In this document: positions 25,067-33,654 of the stretch, piece by piece
How the letters are laid out: each line of letters starts with the position of its first letter
How positions within the stretch are numbered: position 1 is the stretch's first letter
Origin: an uncultured Roseobacter sp.
Lineage (GTDB): Bacteria > Pseudomonadota > Alphaproteobacteria > Rhodobacterales > Rhodobacteraceae
Direction: 5' to 3'
Length of the DNA stretch: 64,000 nt
Assembly: GCA_947488305.1 (NCBI GenBank)
Contig: CANKZM010000001.1
Coordinates: 558,001 to 622,000, forward strand
Program-made: the position numbers and the translations under genes
The notes under the pieces: generated by a model
Told to the model about the DNA's origin: nothing
The model's input: the letters and a program-made list of their open reading frames with translations, nothing else
Databases searched by the model: none

Positions 25067-25364
25067 TTCTCAATTCCTCTTGCTTGCCATGGGCATAGTT
25101 GGACGGGCCACGGGCCCGGAAATCTTCGCGAAAATGGGTGGGCGAGGGGGTGTCGCCCGTCACATCGACATCTGCAAGATAAGCACCCACGACCACATTG
25201 GTTTGTTGTGCCGCATCGATCAGGCGCAGATCCGCATCCGCTTCATCCGTCAGGATCTCTGCTTCTGCGAGGTGCCGGGTCCAGCCATTGGCAGTCTGGT
25301 AGATCACATCGCCTTTCAGCAGGTGATTGGCGGTAACGACCTTGGGGGTGAAATTGCGTGGCAT
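25059..25364 (-). CDS. DUF2849 protein of the sulfite assimilation operon
   Basis: A 101-residue protein of family DUF2849, which is typically encoded between cysG and cysI in alphaproteobacteria. It contains the segments VVTANHLLKGDVIYQTANGWTR (split as HLLKGDVIY and WTRHLAEA) and VVVGAYLADVDV. No cluster-binding cysteines. The start and stop overlap cysG and cysI respectively. A chaperone, linker or regulatory role in siroheme delivery is conceivable but not established. Confidence 0.88.
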   Translation of the reverse strand: MPRNFTPKVVTANHLLKGDVIYQTANGWTRHLAEAEILTDEADADLRLIDAAQQTNVVVGAYLADVDVTGDTPSPTHFREDFRARGPSNYAHGKQEELRNV

Positions 25365-26773
25365 CAGAAAGCCTCCTGTCTGGGGTGGGCGTTAGCTGTG
25401 TCAAAACCGGTGAGGGCAGCCGCCTGGCGCCGCGCCAACCCATAGATGGTCAGCGCAGGGCCGGTCATGTCGGCGGCTGATAGTGCTGCTGGCAACGCAT
25501 CGAGCGTTGTTTCCAGAATGCGCTGTTCGGGGCGGGAGGCGTTTTCGACGACCGTGACAGGGGTCTGGCGGTCAGCACCATGCATGATCAGGCGCCCCTG
25601 AATGAAACGGGCTGACTTCTTGCCCATGTAAATGGCCGCAACCTCGCCCGGACGGGCCAAGGCCGCCCAATCGTGATCCGCGAAACCTTTTGTATCGTGG
25701 CCGGTCAGGAACCGAACCGAGGAGTTTCGGCCGCGTTTGGTCAGGCTTTGACCGATCGTCGCTACGGCAGCTGAGGCAGAAGTGATGCCCGGCACGATGC
25801 TCCACTGGATGTGATGTTCATCGACCGCGTCAATTTCCTCGTCCAGCCGTCCGAACACCGTGGCGTCACCGGACTTGAGCCGAACGACCTGCGCCCCATT
25901 CTTTGCGTGCTCAACAATCAAGGCGTTGATGTCTTCCTGTCGCATGGAGGGACCAAAACCTTCCTTGCCCGCGTCAATCATCAGCGCTTCGCGCCGGGCA
26001 AGTTCCAGAACGGGCTGGCTGATCAAACGGTCGTGAATGACAACGTCCGCTTCGTCGAGAATCCGGCGTGCTTTCAGGGTGAGAAGATCCGGATCACCGG
26101 GGCCTGCGCCGATGAAATGAACTTGCCCGGGACGGCTTTCACGGTGCAGATGCGTCTGTAACAGGTCGTTAAGGCTCTCGCGCACCGCGAGCTCACCCTT
26201 GGCGACCGCCTCCGGGCCCGCGTCAAAATAGAACGCGCGCCAAAAGTCACGGCGCGGGCGACCAAAGGGCAGGGCATCCGCCATTTTGCGGAAGGATTTT
26301 CCAATGCGGGCCAATGTGCCCAGCGTCGGGGGCAGGCGTGTTTCCAAATCCGCCTTGATTGCCCGGGCCAGGACCGGTGCAGCGCCTTCGGTGCCAATGG
26401 CCACGGTGACGGGATCGCGGTCGACAATTGCCGGCGTGATGAATTGGCTGTCTTCCAGATTGTCTACGATATTGACCAAAGCGCCATCCGCACGTGCAAT
26501 GGTTGATGTCCGCGCGTCCTCCGTATCGTTCTCGTCTGCTGCATAGAAGAGCGCCGCACATAAGGCGTCACCTGGCGCCATCGAGCGCTGGTGCAACGTC
26601 AGCTTGCCGCTTTCGGCCAAGGCGATGATCTGTGGATCAGGGCGCGTGGCAAAAACCGTGATATGCGCGGTGGTCTTGAGGATCAGGCGCAGTTTTGCCA
26701 AGGCCGCGTCACCGCCACCGGACAAAACGATCCGGCGACCCTTCACGCGCAGAAAGACTGGAAAATGATCCAT
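25364..26773 (-). CDS. cysG: Siroheme synthase
   Basis: Multifunctional enzyme turning uroporphyrinogen III into siroheme, the cofactor of CysI. The 469-residue protein has an N-terminal precorrin-2 dehydrogenase/ferrochelatase part (about 1-210; RRIVLSGGGDAALAKLRLI) and a C-terminal SAM-dependent methyltransferase (about 218-460; VHFIGAGPGDPDLLTLKA, RLKSGDATVFGR). First gene of the cys operon, divergent from the Lrp-type regulator. Confidence 0.94.
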   Translation of the reverse strand: MDHFPVFLRVKGRRIVLSGGGDAALAKLRLILKTTAHITVFATRPDPQIIALAESGKLTLHQRSMAPGDALCAALFYAADENDTEDARTSTIARADGALVNIVDNLEDSQFITPAIVDRDPVTVAIGTEGAAPVLARAIKADLETRLPPTLGTLARIGKSFRKMADALPFGRPRRDFWRAFYFDAGPEAVAKGELAVRESLNDLLQTHLHRESRPGQVHFIGAGPGDPDLLTLKARRILDEADVVIHDRLISQPVLELARREALMIDAGKEGFGPSMRQEDINALIVEHAKNGAQVVRLKSGDATVFGRLDEEIDAVDEHHIQWSIVPGITSASAAVATIGQSLTKRGRNSSVRFLTGHDTKGFADHDWAALARPGEVAAIYMGKKSARFIQGRLIMHGADRQTPVTVVENASRPEQRILETTLDALPAALSAADMTGPALTIYGLARRQAAALTGFDTANAHPRQEAF

Positions 26774-26806
26774 AGAGTTGCCTCATTCTTACTTGTGCTC
26801 AATATA

Positions 26807-26861
26807 GGAAATTATTCTCCATAATGACCATATCTCAGGGTTGATAAGGAAATTTGTTCTG
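26807..26861. promoter_or_regulatory. Direct repeats in the cysG / Lrp divergent promoter
   Basis: GGAAATTATTCTCC (26807-26820, itself an imperfect palindrome) and GGAAATTTGTTCTG (26848-26861) are repeated 41 bp apart, about four helical turns; a further ATTCTC lies at 26871. This fits cooperative binding by an Lrp/AsnC-type oligomer between the cys operon and its probable regulator. Assignment is inference. Confidence 0.5.
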
Positions 26862-26910
26862 TTTATGAGCATTCTCGGAACAATGGGTTCAGCAAAGGCG
26901 GAAAACCAGA

Positions 26911-27372
26911 ATGTCAGTTCGAATTGACGAGACAGATCGGAAAATCCTCAGAGCGCTGCAGGTCGATGCCAGCCAGTCTCTGGACGAAATTGCGGCTCAG
27001 GTGGGGTCGTCAAAGACCCCGGTTTGGAATCGGATCCGCAAAATGCGCGATGCGGGCGTCATCGGTCAGCAGACGGTTATGCTGGATGCGGAAATACTCG
27101 GGTTTGAGGCCTGTTTCTTTGTGCTTATCCGGACGTCAGAGCATGAGGCGGAATGGCAGGCGGCTTTTCTCAAGGCACTGAGGGACCGTCCGGAGGTGCA
27201 GGAGGCGCACCGACTGGCCGGAGATATCGACTATATCCTGAAAGTACGGGTAAAGAACGCGCGCGCTTATGATGCGTTTTATCAAGCCCTGATTTCGGAA
27301 GTGAGGGTTCACAATGTGACGGCACTGCTGTCGATGGAAGAGATCAAATCCACGACGATGTTGCCGTTGTAG
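26911..27372 (+). CDS. Lrp/AsnC-family regulator, likely of sulfur assimilation
   Basis: A 153-residue feast/famine regulator: N-terminal helix-turn-helix (DETDRKILRALQVDASQSLDEIAAQVGSS region, about residues 6-50, with the recognition helix SKTPVWNRIRKM) and a RAM ligand-binding domain (about 65-145; GDIDYILKVRV). It is divergent from cysG across 137 bp containing repeated sites. Control of the sulfate assimilation genes in response to cysteine or a related amino acid is a reasonable inference. Confidence 0.9.
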   Translation: MSVRIDETDRKILRALQVDASQSLDEIAAQVGSSKTPVWNRIRKMRDAGVIGQQTVMLDAEILGFEACFFVLIRTSEHEAEWQAAFLKALRDRPEVQEAHRLAGDIDYILKVRVKNARAYDAFYQALISEVRVHNVTALLSMEEIKSTTMLPL

Positions 27373-27451
27373 GCGTTATCTTGCGGAGCGGCTTTGCCGC
27401 ATTCCATTTATGGCGCGGATCGCCAGGTGAGCCAAACGCATAGACGGCGTT

Positions 27452-28636
27452 TCAGGTCGAGACCATCAGAGCCTCTAACCCATGAAAATGATAGGTGTTC
27501 GCGTATGTGGGAGCCCCTTCTAACTGCAAGTCAGGATAGGCGTCGAACAGGCGTTGCAACCCGATCCTGAGCTCCAATCGCGCAAGGGGCGCACCGACAC
27601 AGAAGTGCAACCCACCGCCAAAGGCCGCATGCGGGAAGGATGGCCGGAAGGGATTGAAAAGCTGAGGGTCAGGGATGGCGCGCGGGTCGTGTCCGGCGGC
27701 ACCCAAAACCAGCATGATCTCTTGCCCGGGTTCCAGTTGATGGCCCCCGACGGTAACCGGTTCATAGACGAAGCGGTTAAAAATGTGCAGCGGCGGGTCA
27801 AAACGCAGAATTTCTTCGACAACGTCATTGGTAATTGTTGGTCGCGGGTTCAACGTAAAGAAACGGGTTTCAAGCAGCGTTTTGACGGCATTCCCCATCG
27901 TATGCACGGTGGCTTCATGTCCTGCGTTCAGCAATAAGATGCAGGTGCCGATCAATTCCTGGCGGGTGAGTTTTTGCCCCAGTTCTTCCGCCCTTATGAG
28001 CTCGCTCAGAAGATCGTTTCCCGGGTTTTTCCGGCGGTAATCGATGAGGTCGGACAAAAAGGCGGTGAACTCCGCTGCCGCTTGGTTCGCGGCGACTTCA
28101 GTATGTTTTGTGCGGCCAGCTTGATACATGGCGACCATTGCGTTTGACCAGCGCAACAAGTCGCCGGATGTTTCTTCGGGTACCCCAAGTAGTTGCGCGA
28201 TCACGTGGACAGGTAAGATCGCGCAATAGGCGGGCAGCAAGTCGAATGTGCCTTTCGGAATTGTTGCAATCAGTGTGTCGCAAATCTCATGGATGTCTGG
28301 TTTCAACCGTTCAATGCGTCCCGTGGTGAAGGCGCGCAGAACAAGGCTGCGAAGACGTGTGTGATCCGGTGGCTCCAGTTCCAGCATCGAGACGTCTTCC
28401 AGAGCGGCAAACGCCGCAAGATGGGAAGGTGAGGAAGATTTCAGATCGGCAGGTACCGCGCGCCCCAATCGGCGATCACGCAAGAGAGACCGGATTGTTA
28501 CGGCATCAAAAACGGCGACTTTTCCATAATCTTCCCAGAACCGAATTGGATCGTCGTCCTCCAGGACTTCCGCGTAGGTCGCATAGGGGTTCTGGACAAA
28601 TCTGTGATCGAGTGGGGATTGGCGCAGTGATTTCAT
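27452..28636 (-). CDS. Cytochrome P450 (bacterial class I type)
   Basis: Soluble heme monooxygenase of 394 residues. Visible are the I-helix oxygen-activation motif NAGHEATVHTMG, the K-helix EEILR, and the heme-binding FGGGLHFCVGAPLAR with the axial cysteine. No ferredoxin or ferredoxin reductase gene adjoins, so redox partners must come from elsewhere (fpr lies 5 kb away). Substrate unknown. Start ATG 28636 lies 58 bp from the divergent dctB start; an extended frame to 28696 would overlap it. Confidence 0.92.
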   Translation of the reverse strand: MKSLRQSPLDHRFVQNPYATYAEVLEDDDPIRFWEDYGKVAVFDAVTIRSLLRDRRLGRAVPADLKSSSPSHLAAFAALEDVSMLELEPPDHTRLRSLVLRAFTTGRIERLKPDIHEICDTLIATIPKGTFDLLPAYCAILPVHVIAQLLGVPEETSGDLLRWSNAMVAMYQAGRTKHTEVAANQAAAEFTAFLSDLIDYRRKNPGNDLLSELIRAEELGQKLTRQELIGTCILLLNAGHEATVHTMGNAVKTLLETRFFTLNPRPTITNDVVEEILRFDPPLHIFNRFVYEPVTVGGHQLEPGQEIMLVLGAAGHDPRAIPDPQLFNPFRPSFPHAAFGGGLHFCVGAPLARLELRIGLQRLFDAYPDLQLEGAPTYANTYHFHGLEALMVST

Positions 28637-28694
28637 GGGGTCTTTAATGCGCATGCCACTGGCCAAGGCAAGAGTGCCTTTGTACACTGCGGCC

Positions 28695-30443
28695 ATGCGC
28701 GCCTTGTTCTTTCAACGACTTGCAGTGACCTGCGCCTTCGTGGTTGCGGTCGCAGGTATTTCGGTTGGGGTCTGGCGCTATGGGTACCTGCAGGCGCTGG
28801 ACCAGCTGTCAAGGCAAGGGGCTGCTGATCTCGCTTTGGCCAGTGACCGGCTGGTCGGGCAGTTGGAGCGGTATCGCGAGCTTTCAGTGCTATTGGCGGA
28901 TCATCCGACGGTTGCGGCCCTCGCACAGGGCGGCGACGGTGAGCGTGCGGCGGCCCTTTTCCTTGAGGTGGCGGATAAAACCGGCGCGCTTGATGTGATG
29001 TTCGTTGATGCATCTGGTGAATTGCGGGCGGCCGCGCATACCCAAACCACGGCTAATCTCGCTGCGATGCCCTTCGTGCGGCGCGCGCAACAAGGGGCGT
29101 TGGGGTGGGGACATGGCGTCGACGCGCCTTTGGCACCACGCGCTTTTTACCATGCAGCACCTGTCTTTGGGGCACAAGGCCAGGTCATTGGCACCACAAT
29201 CGTTGCAGCAGGCATAACAGCAATCGAGGATGAGTGGCGAGGCGGATTCCGCCCGGTGTTTTTTACAGACGACAGCGGTCAGGTATTTGTCACCAACCGC
29301 TCTGAGCTGGTTGGGTGGCGGCGGCCCGATGGCGCCGCGGGGTTGATCTCGGATCAGGGAGAGGAACGCCCCTTTGACAGCTACCAAACCGGAGGACACG
29401 AAGTTTGGCAGGTGTCATGGGGGCCTTATCTACCGAAAGCAGCCCTGCATCTGGCGCAGGACCTTCCGATTATCGGGTTGGTAGGAGAGACATTGGTTGA
29501 TGTAGCACCCGCCAGGCGTTTGGCAGTTTTGCAGGCGGCCGTTGTGGCGACGCTTTGTTTTGCATTTGGTGCCTTGTTATTTCTGGCGGCCGAGCGGCGT
29601 CATGCGCTGGCAAGGATCAATGCGGAACTGGAAACCCGCGTGCAGCGGCGTACCCACGCTCTTTCCGAGTCGAACGCAGCATTACGGCGAGAGGCGGAGG
29701 AGCGCGAGCAAGCACAGGCAGCACTTGCGCGGGCGCAAGCGGATTTGCTTCAGGCTGGAAAGCTGAGCGCTTTGGGGCAGATGAGCGCCGGGATCAGCCA
29801 CGAGCTGAATCAACCGTTGATGGCGATCCGGTCATTTGCCGAAAACGCAGTGCAGTTCCAAAAGCGCGATCGTCCCGACCACGTCGAGGATAACCTCAAC
29901 CGGATTTCGGAAATGGCCCGACGGATTGGGCGCATCATTCAGAACCTGAGGGCCTTTTCTAAACAGCAGGTCGAACCGATGACCCGCGTGGATCTGAGAG
30001 ACGTATTGACGGATGCTATAGACATGGTTTCCCAGAAAGCGCAGGACACTGGCGCAGAGATTACGTTGAATTTCCCGGACGGGTCAGTCTGGGTCAAAGG
30101 CGGAGAGGTACGGCTGGGCCAGATATTCGTAAACCTGATGACCAATGCGCTGGATGCGATGGTCGATAGCCCGGAAAAGCGCCTGACGGTGACTCTAAGG
30201 CACGATAAAGCCATCCTGATAGATTTCCGCGACACTGGCCCCGGGGTTGATGTGCCGGAAAAAGTGTTCGATCCGTTTTACTCGACCAAGGCGGTAGGGG
30301 CGGCTGAAGGTATGGGGCTAGGACTGTCGATCTCTTATGGCATCGCAAAGAGTTTCGGCGGTGACATTCGTGTGCGCAATTGTGATCCCGGCGCGCTCTT
30401 CATCGTTGAGTTGCAACCTTGGGAGGCGCAAGAAGCAGCATGA
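28695..30443 (+). CDS. dctB: C4-dicarboxylate sensor histidine kinase
   Basis: Membrane sensor of 582 residues: transmembrane helix 1 (about 7-29), a periplasmic PAS/Cache-type sensor domain (about 35-270), transmembrane helix 2 (about 275-299), a coiled-coil linker, then the HisKA domain with phospho-acceptor His 369 (GISHELNQPL) and the HATPase domain (NLMTNALDAM, DTGPGV, GMGLGLSI). This is the DctB layout, and the gene overlaps dctD by ATGA and precedes the TRAP transporter operon. Likely senses succinate, malate or fumarate. Confidence 0.92.
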   Translation: MRALFFQRLAVTCAFVVAVAGISVGVWRYGYLQALDQLSRQGAADLALASDRLVGQLERYRELSVLLADHPTVAALAQGGDGERAAALFLEVADKTGALDVMFVDASGELRAAAHTQTTANLAAMPFVRRAQQGALGWGHGVDAPLAPRAFYHAAPVFGAQGQVIGTTIVAAGITAIEDEWRGGFRPVFFTDDSGQVFVTNRSELVGWRRPDGAAGLISDQGEERPFDSYQTGGHEVWQVSWGPYLPKAALHLAQDLPIIGLVGETLVDVAPARRLAVLQAAVVATLCFAFGALLFLAAERRHALARINAELETRVQRRTHALSESNAALRREAEEREQAQAALARAQADLLQAGKLSALGQMSAGISHELNQPLMAIRSFAENAVQFQKRDRPDHVEDNLNRISEMARRIGRIIQNLRAFSKQQVEPMTRVDLRDVLTDAIDMVSQKAQDTGAEITLNFPDGSVWVKGGEVRLGQIFVNLMTNALDAMVDSPEKRLTVTLRHDKAILIDFRDTGPGVDVPEKVFDPFYSTKAVGAAEGMGLGLSISYGIAKSFGGDIRVRNCDPGALFIVELQPWEAQEAA

Positions 30444-31672
30444 GCCGACAAGTGCTCCTCGTAGACGATGATAGTGCGGTGCGGGACGCTTTGGCCCAAA
30501 CGCTGGAACTCGCTGATATCGAACCCTTGGCGGCAAGCTCCTTTGTCGCGGCGAAGGACCATATCACACGGGATTTTAACGGCGTTGTTTTGTCTGACTT
30601 GCGCATGCCCGGTCGGGATGGATTTCACCTTTTGACCTATGCACGTGGGCAGGATCCGGAACTACCTGTCATCCTGTTGACCGGCGAAGGCGACATTCCG
30701 ACCGCGATGAAGGCTGTCGAGCAAGGCGCTTATGATTTTCTGGAAAAACCTTGTGCACCAACAGACTTGATTGCCGTATTGGAGAGTGCTCTGGAGGCCC
30801 GCCGGGGGGTCCTTGAAATGCGCGCGCTTCGGTCAGCACTGGAAACGGGGGATCCGGCAGCGCGTATGCTGTTTGGCATTTCACAGCAGGCCGATGGGCT
30901 GCGCGCCCGCGTGCGCAGGGTTGCGATGACAGATACCGAGGTCCTGGTTTCAGGCGATCCGGGGACGGGCGTGTCGAAAGTCGCCGAGGTCATTCATTTG
31001 TGCTCAGCGCGTTCCAAAGCGCCCTTCCTGAAGCGCGCCGCCTCTGGCATGGACAGTACCAGCCTGCATGATGCTATCGCTGCTGCTCAGACTGGCAGCT
31101 TGTTTATCGACGAGATTTCGCAATTGCCGGCTCAGGCACAGATCGCCTTGATGGAGAAGCTTGAATCGGGCAGCACCACACGTGTTATTGCGGGTACGAA
31201 CCGTGATCTCAAAGCCTGTGTTGCGGCCGGTACATTCAACACGGAACTCTATTACCGACTGGATGTTACACCTGTTCAAATACCGTCTCTGGCGGAACGC
31301 CCGGAAGACATACCAGTGCTCTTTCGGCATTATGTGGAACAGGCCAGCGAACAGGCGGGATTGTCTGCGCCGCCGGTAACGCCTGCGGTTACCTCTCGAT
31401 TGATGGCTCTGGATTGGCCAGGCAATGCACGTGCTTTGATGTCGGAAGCGATGCGCTTTGCTTTGGGTCTATCCGAAGAGACTATGCCAGATGCGGAGCT
31501 TGGGCTTGCCGAACATCTCGCGCAGTTTGAACAAAATCTGTTGGAACAGGCCTTACGTCGTGCAGAAGGGAAGGCAGTGGAGGCGGCACGGGCTTTGAAG
31601 CTGCCGCGCAAGACCTTCTATGACAAACTGGCCCGTCACGGGATTCGTCCCGAAGAGTTCCGCCGGGAATAG
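30440..31672 (+). CDS. dctD: DctD-type response regulator with degenerate AAA+ domain
   Basis: A 410-residue NtrC-family regulator. The receiver domain (about 4-118) has the phospho-acceptor Asp 53 and is intact. The AAA+ domain is unusual: Walker A reads GDPGTGVSK (172-180), with valine in place of the catalytic lysine, and the GAFTGA loop that contacts sigma-54 is missing together with about 25 residues between FLKRAASG and TGSLFIDEIS. Walker B (GSLFIDEI, about 219-226) and the C-terminal Fis-type helix-turn-helix (about 383-407) remain. It is therefore expected to act without sigma-54. Rhodobacter capsulatus NtrC is a known precedent for activation of sigma-70 polymerase without GAFTGA. 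Overlaps dctB by ATGA. Confidence 0.9.
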   Translation: MSRQVLLVDDDSAVRDALAQTLELADIEPLAASSFVAAKDHITRDFNGVVLSDLRMPGRDGFHLLTYARGQDPELPVILLTGEGDIPTAMKAVEQGAYDFLEKPCAPTDLIAVLESALEARRGVLEMRALRSALETGDPAARMLFGISQQADGLRARVRRVAMTDTEVLVSGDPGTGVSKVAEVIHLCSARSKAPFLKRAASGMDSTSLHDAIAAAQTGSLFIDEISQLPAQAQIALMEKLESGSTTRVIAGTNRDLKACVAAGTFNTELYYRLDVTPVQIPSLAERPEDIPVLFRHYVEQASEQAGLSAPPVTPAVTSRLMALDWPGNARALMSEAMRFALGLSEETMPDAELGLAEHLAQFEQNLLEQALRRAEGKAVEAARALKLPRKTFYDKLARHGIRPEEFRRE

Positions 31673-31722
31673 TGTGCGGAAATTCGCACAGTTGTCAGGC
31701 GTGCTGTGTGGCCATTCGCACA
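31673..31722 (+). promoter_or_regulatory. Twin palindromic operators upstream of dctP
   Basis: TGTGCGGAAATTCGCACA (31673-31690) and TGTGTGGCCATTCGCACA (31705-31722), 32 bp apart start to start (three helical turns). Each has near-perfect 6-bp arms TGTGYG / CGCACA. They begin right behind the dctD stop in the 229-bp dctD-dctP spacer and are the obvious candidate DctD sites. An AT-rich TATATAAA at about 31766 could be the -10 region. No TGGCAC-N5-TTGC sigma-54 promoter was seen. Confidence 0.65.
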
Positions 31723-31901
31723 ATTTTTATGCCAAGCACATGAGGCAAAGCCTTCAATGTACTGTATATAAATGGAAAAATATTCATAAGCACATAGGTG
31801 TATCCGACCCTTGCACCAATCCGGTTAACACTGTTTTCTTTACGGCAGTGCACCTTCAGGGAGAGGTGCCGCTTTTGAAACTGTTTCTGGGAGGAAGCAA
31901 T

Positions 31902-32903
31902 ATGAGAGTACTCACCGCCGCTTTGACGGCATTGACGCTGACTGTAAGTGCGGGCGCCGTTCAGGCCGCTTGTGATGACGGCGAAGTTGTTATCAAATTC
32001 AGCCACGTGACCAACACAGACCGCCACCCTAAAGGGATCGCGGCAAGTCTGCTGCAAGAGCGTGTAAACGAGGAAATGAACGGCAAGGCCTGCATGGAAG
32101 TTTTCCCGCAGTCCACGCTCTACAACGATGATCAGGTGCTGGAAGCGCTGTTGCAGGGCGACGTTCAACTCGCAGCCCCGTCACTGTCCAAGTTCGAGCA
32201 ATTCACCAAGCAATTCCGGATCTTCGATCTGCCCTTCATGTTCAAAAACGTCGAAGCGGTAGATGCATTCCAGGCCTCTGAAACGGGCCAGGCGATGAAA
32301 GAATCCATGACGCGTCGGGGTCTGCTTGGGTTGGAGTTTTGGCACAACGGCATGAAGCAAATGTCGGCCAACGTGCCGCTCAACTCACCATCAGATGCCA
32401 ACGGCCTGAAATTCCGCGTGCAGAACTCTGACGTTCTGAAGGCTCAGATGGCAGCCCTTGGTGGATCACCTCAGCCGATGGCGTTTTCCGAGGTCTATGG
32501 CGCTTTGCAAACAGGCGTTGTGGATGGACAAGAGAACACATGGTCCAACATCTACGGCCAGAAGTTCTTTGAAGTTCAGGATGGTATCACTGAAACCAAC
32601 CACGGCATCATCGATTACATGGTCGTAACCTCTGTTGACTGGTGGGAAAGCCTCGACGGCGATGTGCGCGATCAACTGCGTACGATCCTTGCCGAAGTCA
32701 CAACCACCCGCAACGCGGAATCTGCCGCGGTAAACCAGCAGGCCAAACAGGCTGTGCTTGATGCCGGTGGCGTCGTGCGTGAACTGGACGCAGCAGCCCG
32801 TGAAGAATGGGTCGCTGCCATGAAACCCGTTTGGGAGCAGTTCAAGGACGACGTTGGTCAGGAAAATATCGACGCCGCGCAAGCGATCAACGCCGGTTTC
32901 TGA
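31902..32903 (+). CDS. dctP: TRAP transporter C4-dicarboxylate-binding protein
   Basis: Periplasmic substrate-binding protein of the DctPQM TRAP system, 333 residues with a Sec signal peptide (residues 1-22, ending SAGAVQA). The DctP family core is clear: KFSHVTNTDRHPKG at the mature N-terminus, GLKFRVQNSDVLKAQMAALGG region with the carboxylate-binding arginine, and GVVDGQENTWSNIY. Start ATG 31902 follows GGGAGGAAG. A hairpin separates it from dctQ. Confidence 0.95.
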   Translation: MRVLTAALTALTLTVSAGAVQAACDDGEVVIKFSHVTNTDRHPKGIAASLLQERVNEEMNGKACMEVFPQSTLYNDDQVLEALLQGDVQLAAPSLSKFEQFTKQFRIFDLPFMFKNVEAVDAFQASETGQAMKESMTRRGLLGLEFWHNGMKQMSANVPLNSPSDANGLKFRVQNSDVLKAQMAALGGSPQPMAFSEVYGALQTGVVDGQENTWSNIYGQKFFEVQDGITETNHGIIDYMVVTSVDWWESLDGDVRDQLRTILAEVTTTRNAESAAVNQQAKQAVLDAGGVVRELDAAAREEWVAAMKPVWEQFKDDVGQENIDAAQAINAGF

Positions 32904-32921
32904 ACCGACTTTACAATAATC

Positions 32922-32946
32922 TCTGGCCCCTTTTCCGGGGGCCAGA
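32922..32946 (+). terminator. Attenuating hairpin between dctP and dctQ
   Basis: TCTGGCCCC / GGGGCCAGA stem with 7-base loop, 18 bases after the dctP stop. No U-run, so it is likely a partial terminator or 3' stabiliser that keeps the binding protein in excess over the membrane subunits. Confidence 0.6.
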
Positions 32947-32970
32947 CCACACTCTGGGAGGGGGAACGGC

Positions 32971-33651
32971 ATGTCGCATTCCTATGAGGCACAGTCTCTG
33001 CTTGGGCGGGTCGTCAATGAAATCGAGGAAACCGCAATTGCAGTGATCCTCGGATTGATGACCATCCTGACATTCATCAACGTGGTTTTGCGGTACGGCT
33101 TCAACACAGGCATCATCTGGGGTCTGGAAGCGGTCACCTTCCTATTCGCCTGGCTTGTACTCTTTGGAGTGAGCTACGCGGTCAAGATTACAGCGCATCT
33201 GGGTGTTGATGCTGTCATCAACCTCTTTTCCCCGCCAATCAGGCGTGTGTTTGCACTGTTCGCCGGCGGGATTTGTATTGTCTACGCCGCGTTGGTGTTC
33301 AAAGGCGCGTGGGACTATTGGGCGCCCTTCGCGGGCTTCGACGCGACCAGCGGGCGTTGGTTCCCAACCGGGTTTGAAAACAGTCGCGATCAGGGCTGGT
33401 ACGAAGTGGTTGATATCCCGATGCCTGAATGGCTGCGCTGGATCGAACCGATTTTCAATGAGGGGGAAGCGTACGAGAAAATTCCTCGCTTCATTCCCTA
33501 TGTGATCCTGCCGTTTGGGATGGGGCTGCTGCTCTTTCGTTTTGTGCAGGCCACGGTACGGATTTTCCGCGGTGATGCCACCAGCCTGATTGTCAGCCAC
33601 GAGGCAGAAGATGCCGTGGAAGACGTCAAACATATGAACGCAGGGGACTGA
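32971..33651 (+). CDS. dctQ: TRAP transporter small membrane subunit
   Basis: A 226-residue membrane protein with four hydrophobic helices (about 23-45, 50-75, 92-112, 175-197), the DctQ topology. The conserved LRYGFNTGIIWGLE segment after helix 1 is typical. There is a longer-than-usual loop (about 115-170) between helices 3 and 4, as in larger DctQ proteins for C4-dicarboxylates. GGGAGGGGG precedes ATG 32971. The gap to dctM is only 3 bases. Confidence 0.93.
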   Translation: MSHSYEAQSLLGRVVNEIEETAIAVILGLMTILTFINVVLRYGFNTGIIWGLEAVTFLFAWLVLFGVSYAVKITAHLGVDAVINLFSPPIRRVFALFAGGICIVYAALVFKGAWDYWAPFAGFDATSGRWFPTGFENSRDQGWYEVVDIPMPEWLRWIEPIFNEGEAYEKIPRFIPYVILPFGMGLLLFRFVQATVRIFRGDATSLIVSHEAEDAVEDVKHMNAGD

Positions 33652-33654
33652 TCC

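Noticed and set aside
31673-31901. A sigma-54 promoter before dctP
   Set aside because: Searched by eye for TGGCAC-N5-TTGC and close variants; none found, in keeping with the missing GAFTGA loop in DctD.
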